This document shows, piece by piece, positions 26,902-37,745 of a stretch of 64,000 nt of DNA. A program made the translations under genes and the position numbers. How positions within the stretch are numbered: position 1 is the stretch's first letter; the number at the start of each line of letters is the position of its first letter. The stretch is from Ferranicluibacter rubi (GTDB lineage: Bacteria; Pseudomonadota; Alphaproteobacteria; Rhizobiales; Rhizobiaceae), in the NCBI RefSeq assembly GCF_011603255.1, contig NZ_JAANCM010000004.1, positions 124,001 to 188,000 of the forward strand, written 5' to 3'. The notes beneath the pieces were generated by a model that had not been told where the DNA came from, ran no database searches, and was given only the letters and a program-made list of their open reading frames with translations.

Positions 26902-28056
26902 GTGCCAAACGCCGAGAACACCATCTCCAGACGCCTCGAGGTCCGCATCGCCAGCGGCGACATGCGCCGCGATCCGGCCCAGCTTGCCATTGCCACCCGC
27001 CTCGACCGCCTGTCCACAGACCTGGCCGCCAGCCGCGCCAACCGCAAGTCGAATGCGCTCGGCTGGCTCTTCGCCTCGAAGCGAGACCAGCGCCCGCCGA
27101 TCAAGGGTCTCTACCTCTATGGCGGCGTCGGGCGCGGCAAGACAATGCTCATGGATCTTTTCTTCGAGACCGTACCGATCAAGCGCAAGCGGCGGGCGCA
27201 TTTCCATGAATTCATGGCCGAGGTACAGGACCGCATCTTCAAGCACCGCCAGAAGCTGAAGAACGGCGAGACGAAGGACGCGGACCCGATGCCGCCCGTC
27301 GCCGCCGATATCTATGCGGAAGCCCGCCTTCTCTGCTTCGACGAGTTTTCGGTGACCGACATCGCCGATGCGATGATCCTGTCGCGCCTGTTCGGGGAAC
27401 TGTTCAAGCGCGGCTGCGTCCTCGTCGCCACCTCCAATGTCGAGCCGGGCGATCTCTATCGCGACGGCCTCAACCGCTCGCTCTTCCTGCCCTTCGTTGA
27501 TCTCCTGCGTGCTCACGCCGACGTCGTGCCACTCGACACGCAGACGGATTATCGCCTGGAGAAGACCAGCGGCCTGCCCGTCTGGTCCTCTCCGCTCGAC
27601 GATGCAGCCCGTCAGGCAATCGACACCTCTTGGGCGAAGGCAACGGCGGGCCTCACGCCCGCCCCCGCCGATCTCACCTTCAAGGGCCGCACGATCCACG
27701 TTCCATCCGCGGCCGGTGACTGCGCACGCTTCTCCTTTGCGGATCTTTGCGCCCGTCCGCTCGGTGCGACCGACTATCTCACCATCCTGTCGCATTACCG
27801 TGTCATCTTCATCGACAACATCCCGTTGCTCGACCCCGAGCGGCGAAACGAAACCAAGCGTTTCATCATGCTGGTAGATACGATCTATGACCAGGGCGCG
27901 CGCCTGTTCGCATCGGCCGCAGCGCGCCCGGAGAACCTCCTGACCGTCAAGCGCGGCACGGAAGGCTTCGAGTTCGACCGGACGGTTTCCCGCCTGATCG
28001 AACTGCAAAGCAGCGAATATGCCGGTGCGCATGCTGCAAATGCGAAGAATTCGTGA
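26902..28056 (+). CDS. zapE: Cell division protein ZapE (AFG1-like ATPase)
   Basis: P-loop ATPase of the AFG1/ZapE family (384 aa). The Walker A is GGVGRGKTMLMD (near 74-85), the Walker B is LLCFDEFSVTD, and the family-specific HFHEFMAEVQ follows Walker A. ZapE acts on the Z-ring during constriction in E. coli, and its mitochondrial relative AFG1 assists turnover of respiratory-complex subunits. Here it lies between sdhCDAB and the mdh-suc block, a position common in alphaproteobacteria. I take the GTG at 26902, preceded by AGGAAGG; a downstream in-frame ATG near residue 21 is an alternative. Confidence 0.9.
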   Translation: MPNAENTISRRLEVRIASGDMRRDPAQLAIATRLDRLSTDLAASRANRKSNALGWLFASKRDQRPPIKGLYLYGGVGRGKTMLMDLFFETVPIKRKRRAHFHEFMAEVQDRIFKHRQKLKNGETKDADPMPPVAADIYAEARLLCFDEFSVTDIADAMILSRLFGELFKRGCVLVATSNVEPGDLYRDGLNRSLFLPFVDLLRAHADVVPLDTQTDYRLEKTSGLPVWSSPLDDAARQAIDTSWAKATAGLTPAPADLTFKGRTIHVPSAAGDCARFSFADLCARPLGATDYLTILSHYRVIFIDNIPLLDPERRNETKRFIMLVDTIYDQGARLFASAAARPENLLTVKRGTEGFEFDRTVSRLIELQSSEYAGAHAANAKNS

Positions 28057-28063
28057 CTGAATA

Positions 28064-28081
28064 TCTTACGTTTACGTAAGA
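28064..28081. promoter_or_regulatory. Inverted repeat in the mdh leader
   Basis: TCTTACG-TTTA-CGTAAGA is a seven-base inverted repeat just past the zapE stop and about 165 bases before mdh. It is followed by AAAATATT. It could be a weak zapE terminator or an operator of the mdh-suc operon. Confidence 0.35.
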
Positions 28082-28103
28082 AAATATTGATCTAAACGAT
28101 TGA

Positions 28104-29207
<1,104 letters not shown>

Positions 29208-29238
29208 TCTTTTCCGACATCAGACAGGAATATGTCCC

Positions 29239-30435
<1,197 letters not shown>

Positions 30436-30439
30436 ACAG

Positions 30440-30817
30440 ATGAGTGATGCAAAAAAGACGGTCAATCGCCAGTCCTTCGGACCGAACGAAACCGACATCA
30501 ACCTGTGCTACTTCGTCTGCTGGGACACCACACCGGACCTCGACGACGAGGCTGCCGATCGCTGGGCGCATTTCACGCATGACGAAGATGCCGTCGAGTT
30601 CTTCAAGCTGAAGTCGAAGGACGATACGCTGTACGTCTGGAAGGGCGAACTGGGCATTTCGGCGGCCGACAAGCAGTTCGACTGGTTCCACACCCACTGG
30701 TCGAAGAACCTCAACAGCCATCTTGGTGAGAAGTCGATAGCCGGCAAGGGTTACCGCTGGTCCAACGACGCCTTCGAAGAATTTGATTCCCTCGAATTCG
30801 AGGAAGAGGAAAACTGA
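30440..30817 (+). CDS. Unknown small acidic protein between sucC and sucD
   Basis: A 125-residue soluble protein with no signal peptide or membrane segment. It is acidic (C-terminus SLEFEEEEN) and unusually rich in aromatic residues: seven Trp, in [21 protein letters not shown] and YRW. I do not recognise the family. It starts four bases after sucC and stops three bases before sucD, so the gene is firmly inside the operon, and the sucD ribosome site (GAGGAAGAGG) is formed by its last codons. Base composition matches the neighbours, so it is not a recent foreign insert. In the rhizobial genomes I know, sucC and sucD are adjacent. A role connected with succinyl-CoA synthetase is inference from position. 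Confidence 0.75.
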   Translation: MSDAKKTVNRQSFGPNETDINLCYFVCWDTTPDLDDEAADRWAHFTHDEDAVEFFKLKSKDDTLYVWKGELGISAADKQFDWFHTHWSKNLNSHLGEKSIAGKGYRWSNDAFEEFDSLEFEEEEN

Positions 30818-30820
30818 TCC

Positions 30821-31723
30821 ATGTCCATTCTCATCAATAAAGATACCAAGATCCTCGTCCAGGGTCTGACGGGCAAGACCGGCACGTTCCACACCGAACA
30901 GGCGCTCGCCTATCACGGTACGCAGATGGTCGGCGGCATCAACCCGAAGAAGGGTGGCGAGACCTGGGAAGGCTCCAAGGGCGAAAAGCTGCCGATCTTC
31001 GCCACGGTTGCCGAAGGCAAGGAACAGACCGGCGCCGACGCGTCCGTCATCTACGTTCCCCCGGCCGGCGCTGCTGCCGCCATCATCGAGGCGATCGAAG
31101 CGGAAATCCCGCTGATCGTCTGCATCACCGAAGGCATTCCGGTTGCCGACATGGTCAAGGTCAAGGCGCGTCTCGATGCGTCGAAGTCCCGTCTGATCGG
31201 CCCGAACTGCCCCGGCGTCATGACGCCGAACGAGTGCAAGATCGGCATCATGCCGGGCAACATCTTCAAGAAGGGCTCCGTCGGCGTCCTCTCGCGTTCG
31301 GGCACGCTCACCTATGAAGCCGTGTTCCAGACGACCAACGAAGGCCTCGGCCAGACCACGGCCGTCGGCATCGGCGGCGACCCGGTCAAGGGCACCGAAT
31401 TCATCGACGTGCTCGAAATGTTCCTGGCCGACGACGAGACCAAGTCGATCATCATGATCGGTGAAATCGGCGGCTCCGCCGAAGAAGAAGCCGCGCAGTT
31501 CCTGATGGACGAAGCCAAGCGTGGCCGCAAGAAGCCGATGGTCGGCTTCATCGCCGGCCGCACGGCACCTCCCGGCCGCACCATGGGCCATGCAGGCGCC
31601 GTGATCTCCGGCGGCAAGGGTGGCGCAGAAGACAAGATCGCCGCCATGGAACAGGCCGGCATCCGCGTTTCGCCCTCCCCGGCCCGCCTCGGCAAGACGC
31701 TGGTGGACGTCCTCAAGGGCTGA
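30821..31723 (+). CDS. sucD: Succinyl-CoA synthetase alpha subunit
   Basis: CoA-binding subunit (300 aa) carrying the phosphorylated histidine. The N-terminal [17 protein letters not shown], the CoA-site strand [33 protein letters not shown] and the active-site [20 protein letters not shown] with the phospho-His are all intact. It partners with sucC, from which it is separated by the unknown 125-aa gene. A strong hairpin follows, and then sucA 221 bases downstream. Confidence 0.97.
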   Translation: MSILINKDTKILVQGLTGKTGTFHTEQALAYHGTQMVGGINPKKGGETWEGSKGEKLPIFATVAEGKEQTGADASVIYVPPAGAAAAIIEAIEAEIPLIVCITEGIPVADMVKVKARLDASKSRLIGPNCPGVMTPNECKIGIMPGNIFKKGSVGVLSRSGTLTYEAVFQTTNEGLGQTTAVGIGGDPVKGTEFIDVLEMFLADDETKSIIMIGEIGGSAEEEAAQFLMDEAKRGRKKPMVGFIAGRTAPPGRTMGHAGAVISGGKGGAEDKIAAMEQAGIRVSPSPARLGKTLVDVLKG

Positions 31724-31733
31724 TGCAACGTTT

Positions 31734-31768
31734 AAGGGACGGCCGGCCATTGGCGCCGGCCGTCCCTT
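31734..31768 (+). terminator. Strong hairpin between sucD and sucA
   Basis: AAGGGACGGCCGGC (31734-31747) pairs perfectly with GCCGGCCGTCCCTT (31755-31768) across seven bases. No T-run follows, so it is more likely a partial terminator or mRNA-stabilising structure within the TCA block than a full stop. Confidence 0.55.
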
Positions 31769-31944
31769 GCCCCATCTAAGATGAAAGGCAGTCAAAGCCT
31801 CGCGCTGTGGTCCTGCCAAACAAATGACACGCATACGGCCGTATTGGATGGCCGTCGCAAAGTCGGCCCGGGATGGCGCATCGCATGTCCCCAAGGCCGC
31901 ATCCAACAAGTCAGGAGGCGGACGGACAGGTCCGCGATAAAACC

Positions 31945-34941
31945 ATGGCAAGGCAAGAGGCCAACGAGCAATTTCAACTGACGTCCTTTCTGGACGGCGC
32001 CAATGCGAGCTACATCGAGCAGCTCCACGCGCGCTATGAGGCGGACCCGTCGTCCGTCTCGGGCGAGTGGCAGTCCTTTTTCAAGGCGCTGGCCGACAAT
32101 CCCGAAGACGTCGTGAAGGCCGCCAAGGGCGCCTCGTGGAAGAAGCCGAACTGGCCGCTGACGCCGCGCGACGACCTGACGTCGGCGCTCGACGGCGACT
32201 GGGGCACAGTCGAGAAGGTCATCGAGAAGAAGGTGCAGGCGAAGGCCGAAGCCAAGGCGGAAGCGACCGGCGTTGCCGCCACCCCCGCCGACATTCACCA
32301 GGCGACCCGCGACAGCATCCGCGCCATCATGCTCATCCGCGCCTATCGCATGCGCGGCCACCTGCATGCCAAGCTTGATCCGCTGCAGATCGCAGCCCCG
32401 GTCGAGGACTATCACGAACTGTCCCCGTCCAATTACGGCTTCGAAGCCGCCGACATGGACCGCAAGATCTTCCTCGATAACGTGCTGGGGCTCGAATATG
32501 CCTCGATGCGCGAAATCGTCGACATTCTGGAGCGGACCTACTGCTCGACGCTCGGCGTCGAGTTCATGCACATTTCCGATCCCGAGATCAAAGGCTGGAT
32601 CCAGGAGCGCATCGAAGGCCCCGCAAAGGGCGTGGAGTTCACGCCGGAAGGCAAGAAGGCGATCCTTTCCAAGCTGATCGAGGCCGAAGGCTTCGAGCAG
32701 TTCATCGACGTGAAGTACAAGGGCACCAAGCGCTTCGGCCTCGACGGCGGCGAATCGCTCATTCCGGCGCTCGAACAGATCATCAAGCGCGGCGGCCAGG
32801 ACGGGATGAAGGAAATCATCCTCGGCATGGCCCACCGTGGCCGCCTCAACGTTCTGACCAACGTCATGGGCAAGCCGCACCGCGCCGTGTTCCACGAGTT
32901 CAAGGGCGGCTCGGCCGCGCCTGACGACGTGGAAGGCTCCGGCGACGTGAAGTACCACCTCGGCGCCTCGTCGGACCGTGAGTTCGACGGCAACAAGGTT
33001 CACCTGTCGCTGACGGCCAACCCCTCGCACCTCGAAATCGTCAACCCCGTGGTCATGGGCAAGGCGCGCGCCAAGCAGGACCAGATGGCGACCACCTTCG
33101 AAGGCGACGTGATCCCGCTGAAGGAACGCTCCAAGGTCCTGCCGCTGCTGCTGCATGGCGATGCGGCCTTTGCAGGTCAGGGCGTCACCGCCGAAATCCT
33201 CGGTCTCTCCGGCCTGCGCGGCCACCGCGTCGGCGGCACGCTGCACTTCATCATCAACAACCAGATCGGCTTCACCACCAATCCGGCCTTCTCGCGCTCG
33301 TCGCCCTATCCGTCCGACGTCGCCAAGATGATCGAAGCGCCGATCTTCCACGTCAACGGCGACGATCCGGAAGCGGTGACCTATGCCGCCAAGATCGCCA
33401 TCGAATTCCGGATGAAGTTCCACAAGCCGGTCGTGATCGACATGTTCTGCTACCGCCGCTTCGGCCATAACGAAGGCGACGAACCGTCCTTCACGCAGCC
33501 GAAGATGTACAAGGTCATCCGCGGCCACAAGACGGTCGTGCAGATCTATGGCGAACGCCTGATCGCCGAAGGCCTGATCACCGAAGGCGAACTGGAGAAG
33601 ATGAAGGCCGACTGGCGCGCCCGTCTCGAACAGGAGTTCGAAGCCGGCCAGTCCTACAAGCCCAACAAGGCCGACTGGCTGGATGGTGCATGGTCGGGCC
33701 TGCGCACCGCCGACAATCAGGACGAACAGCGCCGCGGCAAGACCTCGGTGCCGATGAAGTCGCTGAAGGAAATCGGCCGCAAGCTCTCGGAAGTTCCGGA
33801 AGGCTTCAACGTCCATAAGACGATCCAGCGCTTCATGGACAACCGCGGCAACATGATCCAGACGGGCGAAGGCATCGACTGGGCGATGGCGGAGGCGCTG
33901 GCCTTCGGATCGCTCGTCGTCGAAGGCACGAAGATCCGCCTGTCGGGCCAGGATTGCGAGCGCGGCACGTTTTCGCAGCGCCACACCGTGCTCTACGATC
34001 AGCAGACCGAAGAGCGCTATATCCCGCTCGCCAATCTTGCGCCTACCCAGGCGCGCTACGAGGTCATCAACTCGATGCTGTCGGAAGAAGCCGTCCTCGG
34101 CTTCGAATACGGCTATTCGCTCGCTCGTCCGAATGCGCTGACGCTGTGGGAAGCCCAGTTCGGCGACTTCGCCAACGGTGCGCAGGTCGTCTTCGACCAG
34201 TTCATCTCCTCGGGCGAACGCAAGTGGCTGCGCATGTCGGGCCTCGTCTGCCTGCTGCCGCACGGCTATGAGGGCCAGGGTCCGGAGCACTCCTCCGCCC
34301 GCCTCGAGCGCTGGCTGCAGATGTGCGCGGAAGACAACATGCAGGTCGTCAACGTCACGACGCCGGCAAACTACTTCCACGTGCTGCGCCGCCAGATGAA
34401 GCGCGACTTCCGCAAGCCGCTGATCATCATGACGCCGAAGTCTCTGCTGCGTCACAAGCGCGCCATTTCCAGCCTGTCGGAAATGGCCGGGGAGACCTCG
34501 TTCCACCGCCTGCTGTGGGACGATGCGGAGGTCATCAAGGACGGCCCGATCAAGCTCCAGAAGGATGCGAAGATCCGCCGTGTCGTGCTCTGCTCGGGCA
34601 AGGTCTATTACGACCTGCTGGAAGAGCGCGAAAAGCGCGGCATCGACGACATCTACCTTCTGCGCCTGGAACAGCTCTATCCGTTCCCGGCCAAGGCGCT
34701 GATCAACGAGCTCAGCCGCTTCCGCAATGCGGAGATGGTCTGGTGCCAGGAAGAGCCCAAGAACATGGGGTCGTGGTCGTTCATCGATCCCTATCTCGAA
34801 TGGGTTCTGGCGCACATCGATGCCAAGTACCAGCGGGTGCGCTACACCGGCCGCCCGGCCGCAGCCTCGCCGGCAACAGGCCTGATGTCGAAGCATCTGG
34901 CCCAGCTTGCCGCCTTCCTCGAAGACGCGCTCGGAGGCTGA
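31945..34941 (+). CDS. sucA: 2-oxoglutarate dehydrogenase E1 component
   Basis: Thiamine-diphosphate E1 subunit (998 aa) that decarboxylates 2-oxoglutarate and passes the succinyl group to SucB. The N-terminal SYIEQLHARYEADPSSVSGEW mediates E2 binding. The ThDP domain includes GMAHRGRLNVL and the GDxxN-type motif GDAAFAGQGVTAE. Further on are HFIINNQIGFTT, CYRRFGHNEGDEP and the C-terminal EEPKNMGSW. I start at ATG 31945 because the protein then begins with the family's ARQEANEQFQLTSFL; a longer frame from 31873 adds unconserved residues. Confidence 0.96.
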   Translation: MARQEANEQFQLTSFLDGANASYIEQLHARYEADPSSVSGEWQSFFKALADNPEDVVKAAKGASWKKPNWPLTPRDDLTSALDGDWGTVEKVIEKKVQAKAEAKAEATGVAATPADIHQATRDSIRAIMLIRAYRMRGHLHAKLDPLQIAAPVEDYHELSPSNYGFEAADMDRKIFLDNVLGLEYASMREIVDILERTYCSTLGVEFMHISDPEIKGWIQERIEGPAKGVEFTPEGKKAILSKLIEAEGFEQFIDVKYKGTKRFGLDGGESLIPALEQIIKRGGQDGMKEIILGMAHRGRLNVLTNVMGKPHRAVFHEFKGGSAAPDDVEGSGDVKYHLGASSDREFDGNKVHLSLTANPSHLEIVNPVVMGKARAKQDQMATTFEGDVIPLKERSKVLPLLLHGDAAFAGQGVTAEILGLSGLRGHRVGGTLHFIINNQIGFTTNPAFSRSSPYPSDVAKMIEAPIFHVNGDDPEAVTYAAKIAIEFRMKFHKPVVIDMFCYRRFGHNEGDEPSFTQPKMYKVIRGHKTVVQIYGERLIAEGLITEGELEKMKADWRARLEQEFEAGQSYKPNKADWLDGAWSGLRTADNQDEQRRGKTSVPMKSLKEIGRKLSEVPEGFNVHKTIQRFMDNRGNMIQTGEGIDWAMAEALAFGSLVVEGTKIRLSGQDCERGTFSQRHTVLYDQQTEERYIPLANLAPTQARYEVINSMLSEEAVLGFEYGYSLARPNALTLWEAQFGDFANGAQVVFDQFISSGERKWLRMSGLVCLLPHGYEGQGPEHSSARLERWLQMCAEDNMQVVNVTTPANYFHVLRRQMKRDFRKPLIIMTPKSLLRHKRAISSLSEMAGETSFHRLLWDDAEVIKDGPIKLQKDAKIRRVVLCSGKVYYDLLEEREKRGIDDIYLLRLEQLYPFPAKALINELSRFRNAEMVWCQEEPKNMGSWSFIDPYLEWVLAHIDAKYQRVRYTGRPAAASPATGLMSKHLAQLAAFLEDALGG

Positions 34942-35180
34942 CGCGTCGATATGGGCATCCTCTCCACCACGCCAGTCTGGATCGGACGGACCGCTGCATC
35001 GGCAGCGGTTCTCACCCGTCTGGCGGCGTGGCTGGACTGTCAGCCCGATACCGGTCTGCCTCATGGCCGGTCCCGTGGGCGGAACGCCGTTCCGCCGCGG
35101 TCTGCTTCCCCCCTTCTTCCCTTTTCAGGCGCGACTGACCGGTCCGGCAGCAACGCCCGCAACATCAGGACGTTTTAACA
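34942..35180 (+). other. sucA-sucB spacer with two small hairpins
   Basis: In these 239 bases I see no convincing gene. Two short stem-loops stand out: CCGCTGC-ATCG-GCAGCGG (34991-35008) and GCGGAAC-GCC-GTTCCGC (35079-35095). Neither is followed by a T-run. The spacing is longer than usual for E1-E2 pairs, so the hairpins may tune the sucA:sucB ratio. Confidence 0.4.
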
Positions 35181-36425
35181 ATGGCAACCGAAATCCGCGT
35201 GCCCACCCTGGGTGAATCCGTCAGCGAAGCCACGATCGGCACCTGGTTCAAGAAGGTCGGCGATACTGTGAACGCCGACGAGCCGCTGCTCGAACTCGAA
35301 ACCGACAAGGTCACCATCGAAGTCCCCGCGCCGTCTTCCGGCACGCTGTCGGAAATCGTTGCCAAGGAAGGCGAAACCGTCGGCCTCGGCGCGCTCCTCG
35401 GCCAGATCGCAGAAGGTGCGGGCGCGAGCGCCCCCGCTGCCAAGCCTGCCGAAGCCGCGGCTCCTGCACCGGCCGCGGAAAAGCCTGCCGCCGAAGCGCC
35501 GGCTGCGTCGTCCGCCCCCTCCTCCTCCATGCCGCCCGCTCCCGCTGCCGCCAAGATGCTGGCCGAGAACAATGTACAGGCTGCCGACGTCGATGGCTCC
35601 GGCAAGCGTGGCCAGGTCCTGAAGGGCGACGTGATCGCCGCCGTCAACCGCGGCCTTCAGGCACCGGCAGCGCCTGCCGAACAGGCGAAGGCCCCGGCAC
35701 GCGGCCCCTCGAACGCGGCCGACGCACCACGCGAAGAGCGTGTGAAGATGACGCGTCTGCGCCAGACCATCGCCAAGCGCCTCAAGGACGCCCAGAATAC
35801 CGCCGCCATGCTGACCACCTACAACGAGGTGGACATGAAGGCTGTCATGGACCTGCGCACCAAGTACAAGGACGTCTTCGAGAAGAAGCACGGCGTGAAG
35901 CTCGGCTTCATGGGCTTCTTCACCAAGGCCGTGACGCACGCACTGAAGGAACTGCCGGCCGTCAACGCCGAGATCGACGGCACGGATCTGGTCTACAAGA
36001 ACTTCTGCCACGTCGGCATGGCCGTCGGCACGGACAAGGGCCTCGTCGTGCCCGTTATCCGCGATGCGGACCAGATGTCGATCGCCCAGATCGAGAAGGA
36101 ACTCGGCCGCCTCGCCAAGGCTGCCCGTGACGGCTCGCTCTCGATGGCCGACATGCAGGGCGGCACCTTCACCATCACCAATGGCGGCGTCTACGGCTCG
36201 CTGATGTCCTCGCCGATCCTCAATGCCCCGCAGTCCGGCATTCTCGGCATGCACAAGATCCAGGATCGTCCGGTCGTCGTCGGCGGCCAGATCGTCATCC
36301 GCCCGATGATGTATCTCGCGCTCTCTTACGATCACCGCATCGTCGACGGCAAGGAAGCCGTGACCTTCCTCGTCCGCGTCAAGGAAAGCCTCGAAGATCC
36401 GGAACGCCTCGTTCTCGATCTCTAA
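35181..36425 (+). CDS. sucB: Dihydrolipoamide succinyltransferase (2-oxoglutarate dehydrogenase E2)
   Basis: E2 core subunit (414 aa), which transfers the succinyl group to CoA. The lipoyl domain (1-80) has the lipoylated lysine in [14 protein letters not shown] (near 44). An Ala/Pro/Glu-rich flexible linker follows (about 80-120), then the E1/E3-binding domain ([20 protein letters not shown] to the GDV motif) and a second Ala/Pro linker. The catalytic domain ends in [14 protein letters not shown], with the active-site His and Asp. A terminator-like hairpin follows. The lpdA gene for the matching E3 comes after two unrelated small genes. Confidence 0.96.
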   Translation: MATEIRVPTLGESVSEATIGTWFKKVGDTVNADEPLLELETDKVTIEVPAPSSGTLSEIVAKEGETVGLGALLGQIAEGAGASAPAAKPAEAAAPAPAAEKPAAEAPAASSAPSSSMPPAPAAAKMLAENNVQAADVDGSGKRGQVLKGDVIAAVNRGLQAPAAPAEQAKAPARGPSNAADAPREERVKMTRLRQTIAKRLKDAQNTAAMLTTYNEVDMKAVMDLRTKYKDVFEKKHGVKLGFMGFFTKAVTHALKELPAVNAEIDGTDLVYKNFCHVGMAVGTDKGLVVPVIRDADQMSIAQIEKELGRLAKAARDGSLSMADMQGGTFTITNGGVYGSLMSSPILNAPQSGILGMHKIQDRPVVVGGQIVIRPMMYLALSYDHRIVDGKEAVTFLVRVKESLEDPERLVLDL

Positions 36426-36444
36426 GACTCGGATCATGAGGCCT

Positions 36445-36464
36445 GCCCGCAAGGGCGGGCCTTT
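36445..36464 (+). terminator. Terminator downstream of sucB
   Basis: GCCCGC (36445-36450) pairs with GCGGGC (36455-36460) over AAGG, with further pairing of AGG and CCT around a small bulge, followed by TTTCG. It lies 20 bases after the sucB stop. Confidence 0.55.
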
Positions 36465-36486
36465 CGCCTGACCGAAAGATGCCTGC

Positions 36487-36900
36487 ATGGAACCGACCGT
36501 GATTGCCACCTCGCCCTTTCCAGCGCTCGTCGCCTGGAGCGCGGTGCTGCTCGTCTTCCAGATCTGCCTGCATAGCACGCTGGTGACCCGCGAACTCGGG
36601 TCCGGCTGGAATGCAGGCCCGCGCGACGACAACGAGCAGCCGAGAGACGTGCTTGCGGGCCGGGCTGGCCGGGCGTCGAAGAACCTTCGGGAAACCTATC
36701 CGGCCTTCGTCGGCCTAGCTCTCGGTCTCGCCATCGCCGGCGACCCCTCGGGCTGGGGTCTCATCGGTGCCTGGATCTGGTTTGCCTGCCGCATCGTCTA
36801 CATCCCGCTCTACCTCGCGGGCATCCCCTATATCAGGTCCCTCGTCTGGCTCGGCGCTCTTTCCGGCCTCGGCCTGATGGGCCTCGCTCTGGTCTTCTGA
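36487..36900 (+). CDS. MAPEG family membrane protein
   Basis: A 137-residue integral membrane protein with four hydrophobic segments (about 8-30, 58-80, 83-103 and 112-135). It carries the MAPEG signature around RAGRASKNLRETYPAFVGLAL, with the conserved Arg-Asn-Glu/Tyr-Pro residues. Bacterial MAPEG proteins are often annotated as glutathione-related membrane enzymes, but most are uncharacterised. It sits between sucB and lpdA with a LysE-type gene; co-location of these two with lpdA is common in rhizobia. It is separated from sucB by a terminator, so it probably has its own promoter. Confidence 0.85.
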   Translation: MEPTVIATSPFPALVAWSAVLLVFQICLHSTLVTRELGSGWNAGPRDDNEQPRDVLAGRAGRASKNLRETYPAFVGLALGLAIAGDPSGWGLIGAWIWFACRIVYIPLYLAGIPYIRSLVWLGALSGLGLMGLALVF

Positions 36901-36978
36901 GGACGCTATCGTTCCGGGCGGCCTGGGTTGCCCGAACCTTTTTCCCTGCCCGAAGCTGCAGGCACCGACCGGAGACGC

Positions 36979-37644
36979 ATGATGGAACTGTCCGTGCATC
37001 CCTATCTCTTCGAACTCGCCTCGTTGATGGCGATCTTCGCCTTCGCGATCGTCTCGCCCGGCGCCGATCTCGCCATGGTCATGCGGCAATCCATCCTGCA
37101 CGGACGCCGCTCGGCGATCCTCACCTCCTTCGGCGTCGGCACATCGCTGATGGTCCACGTCACCTATACGATCCTCGGTCTCGGTCTCGTCATCTCGCAG
37201 TCGATCACCCTGTTCAACATCGTCAAATGGTGCGGCGTCGCCTACCTGCTCTACATTGGCATCAAGGCTCTGAAGGCAAAGCCGGCGGACACGCCCGATG
37301 CGGCTGCAATGGCAGCGCCGGAGCCTGCCGCCCGCGGCCCGCAATCCGCCTTCAAGGCCTTCGGTCTCGGCTTTGCCGCCAATGCGCTGAACCCGAAGCC
37401 CGTCTTCTTTTTCCTGTCGATCTTCTCGACGGTGGTCAGCACGCAGACGCCGGTCGCGGTCAAGTTCGGTTATGGCCTCGTCATGGCGAGTTGCCTCATC
37501 CTGTGGTTCGTGGCCGTCAGCCTGTTCATGACGACACCCGCCATGCGCGCCCGCTTCGCCCGCATCAGCCACTGGATCGACCGCGCCAGCGGCATGGTTT
37601 TCATCGCGCTCGGCCTGAAACTCGCAACCGAGAAGGCAGCCTGA
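36979..37644 (+). CDS. LysE/RhtB family amino-acid exporter
   Basis: A 221-residue LysE-superfamily translocator with about six membrane segments. The N-terminal SPGADLAMVMRQSILHGRRSA is the family signature, followed by GVGTSLMVHVTYTILGLG and the central KWCGVAYLLYIGIKAL. NALNPKPVFFFLSIFS matches the conserved second-half motif. The family exports amino acids or homoserine lactones; substrate is unknown here. ATG 36979 follows CGGAGACGC and starts at the usual family position; an upstream in-frame start at 36928 would add residues without similarity. Confidence 0.88.
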   Translation: MMELSVHPYLFELASLMAIFAFAIVSPGADLAMVMRQSILHGRRSAILTSFGVGTSLMVHVTYTILGLGLVISQSITLFNIVKWCGVAYLLYIGIKALKAKPADTPDAAAMAAPEPAARGPQSAFKAFGLGFAANALNPKPVFFFLSIFSTVVSTQTPVAVKFGYGLVMASCLILWFVAVSLFMTTPAMRARFARISHWIDRASGMVFIALGLKLATEKAA

Positions 37645-37745
37645 ACCCATCGGCTCCTCTCGACACGTACATCCGGTAGCCGCTGAGCGGCCGCCACGGT
37701 CAACATCGGCAGCCGGGACAGGCTGCGCACGGAAGGACAGTATCC

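Noticed and set aside
31792-35064. A 1,090-codon open frame on the minus strand across sucA
   Set aside because: It is the mirror of a highly conserved, GC-rich coding gene. Its translation is Arg/His/Asp-rich without domains, and sucA is certain on the plus strand.
34951-35178. A possible 75-aa gene in the sucA-sucB spacer
   Set aside because: It has no ribosome site or family resemblance, and the region is better explained by hairpins and leader.
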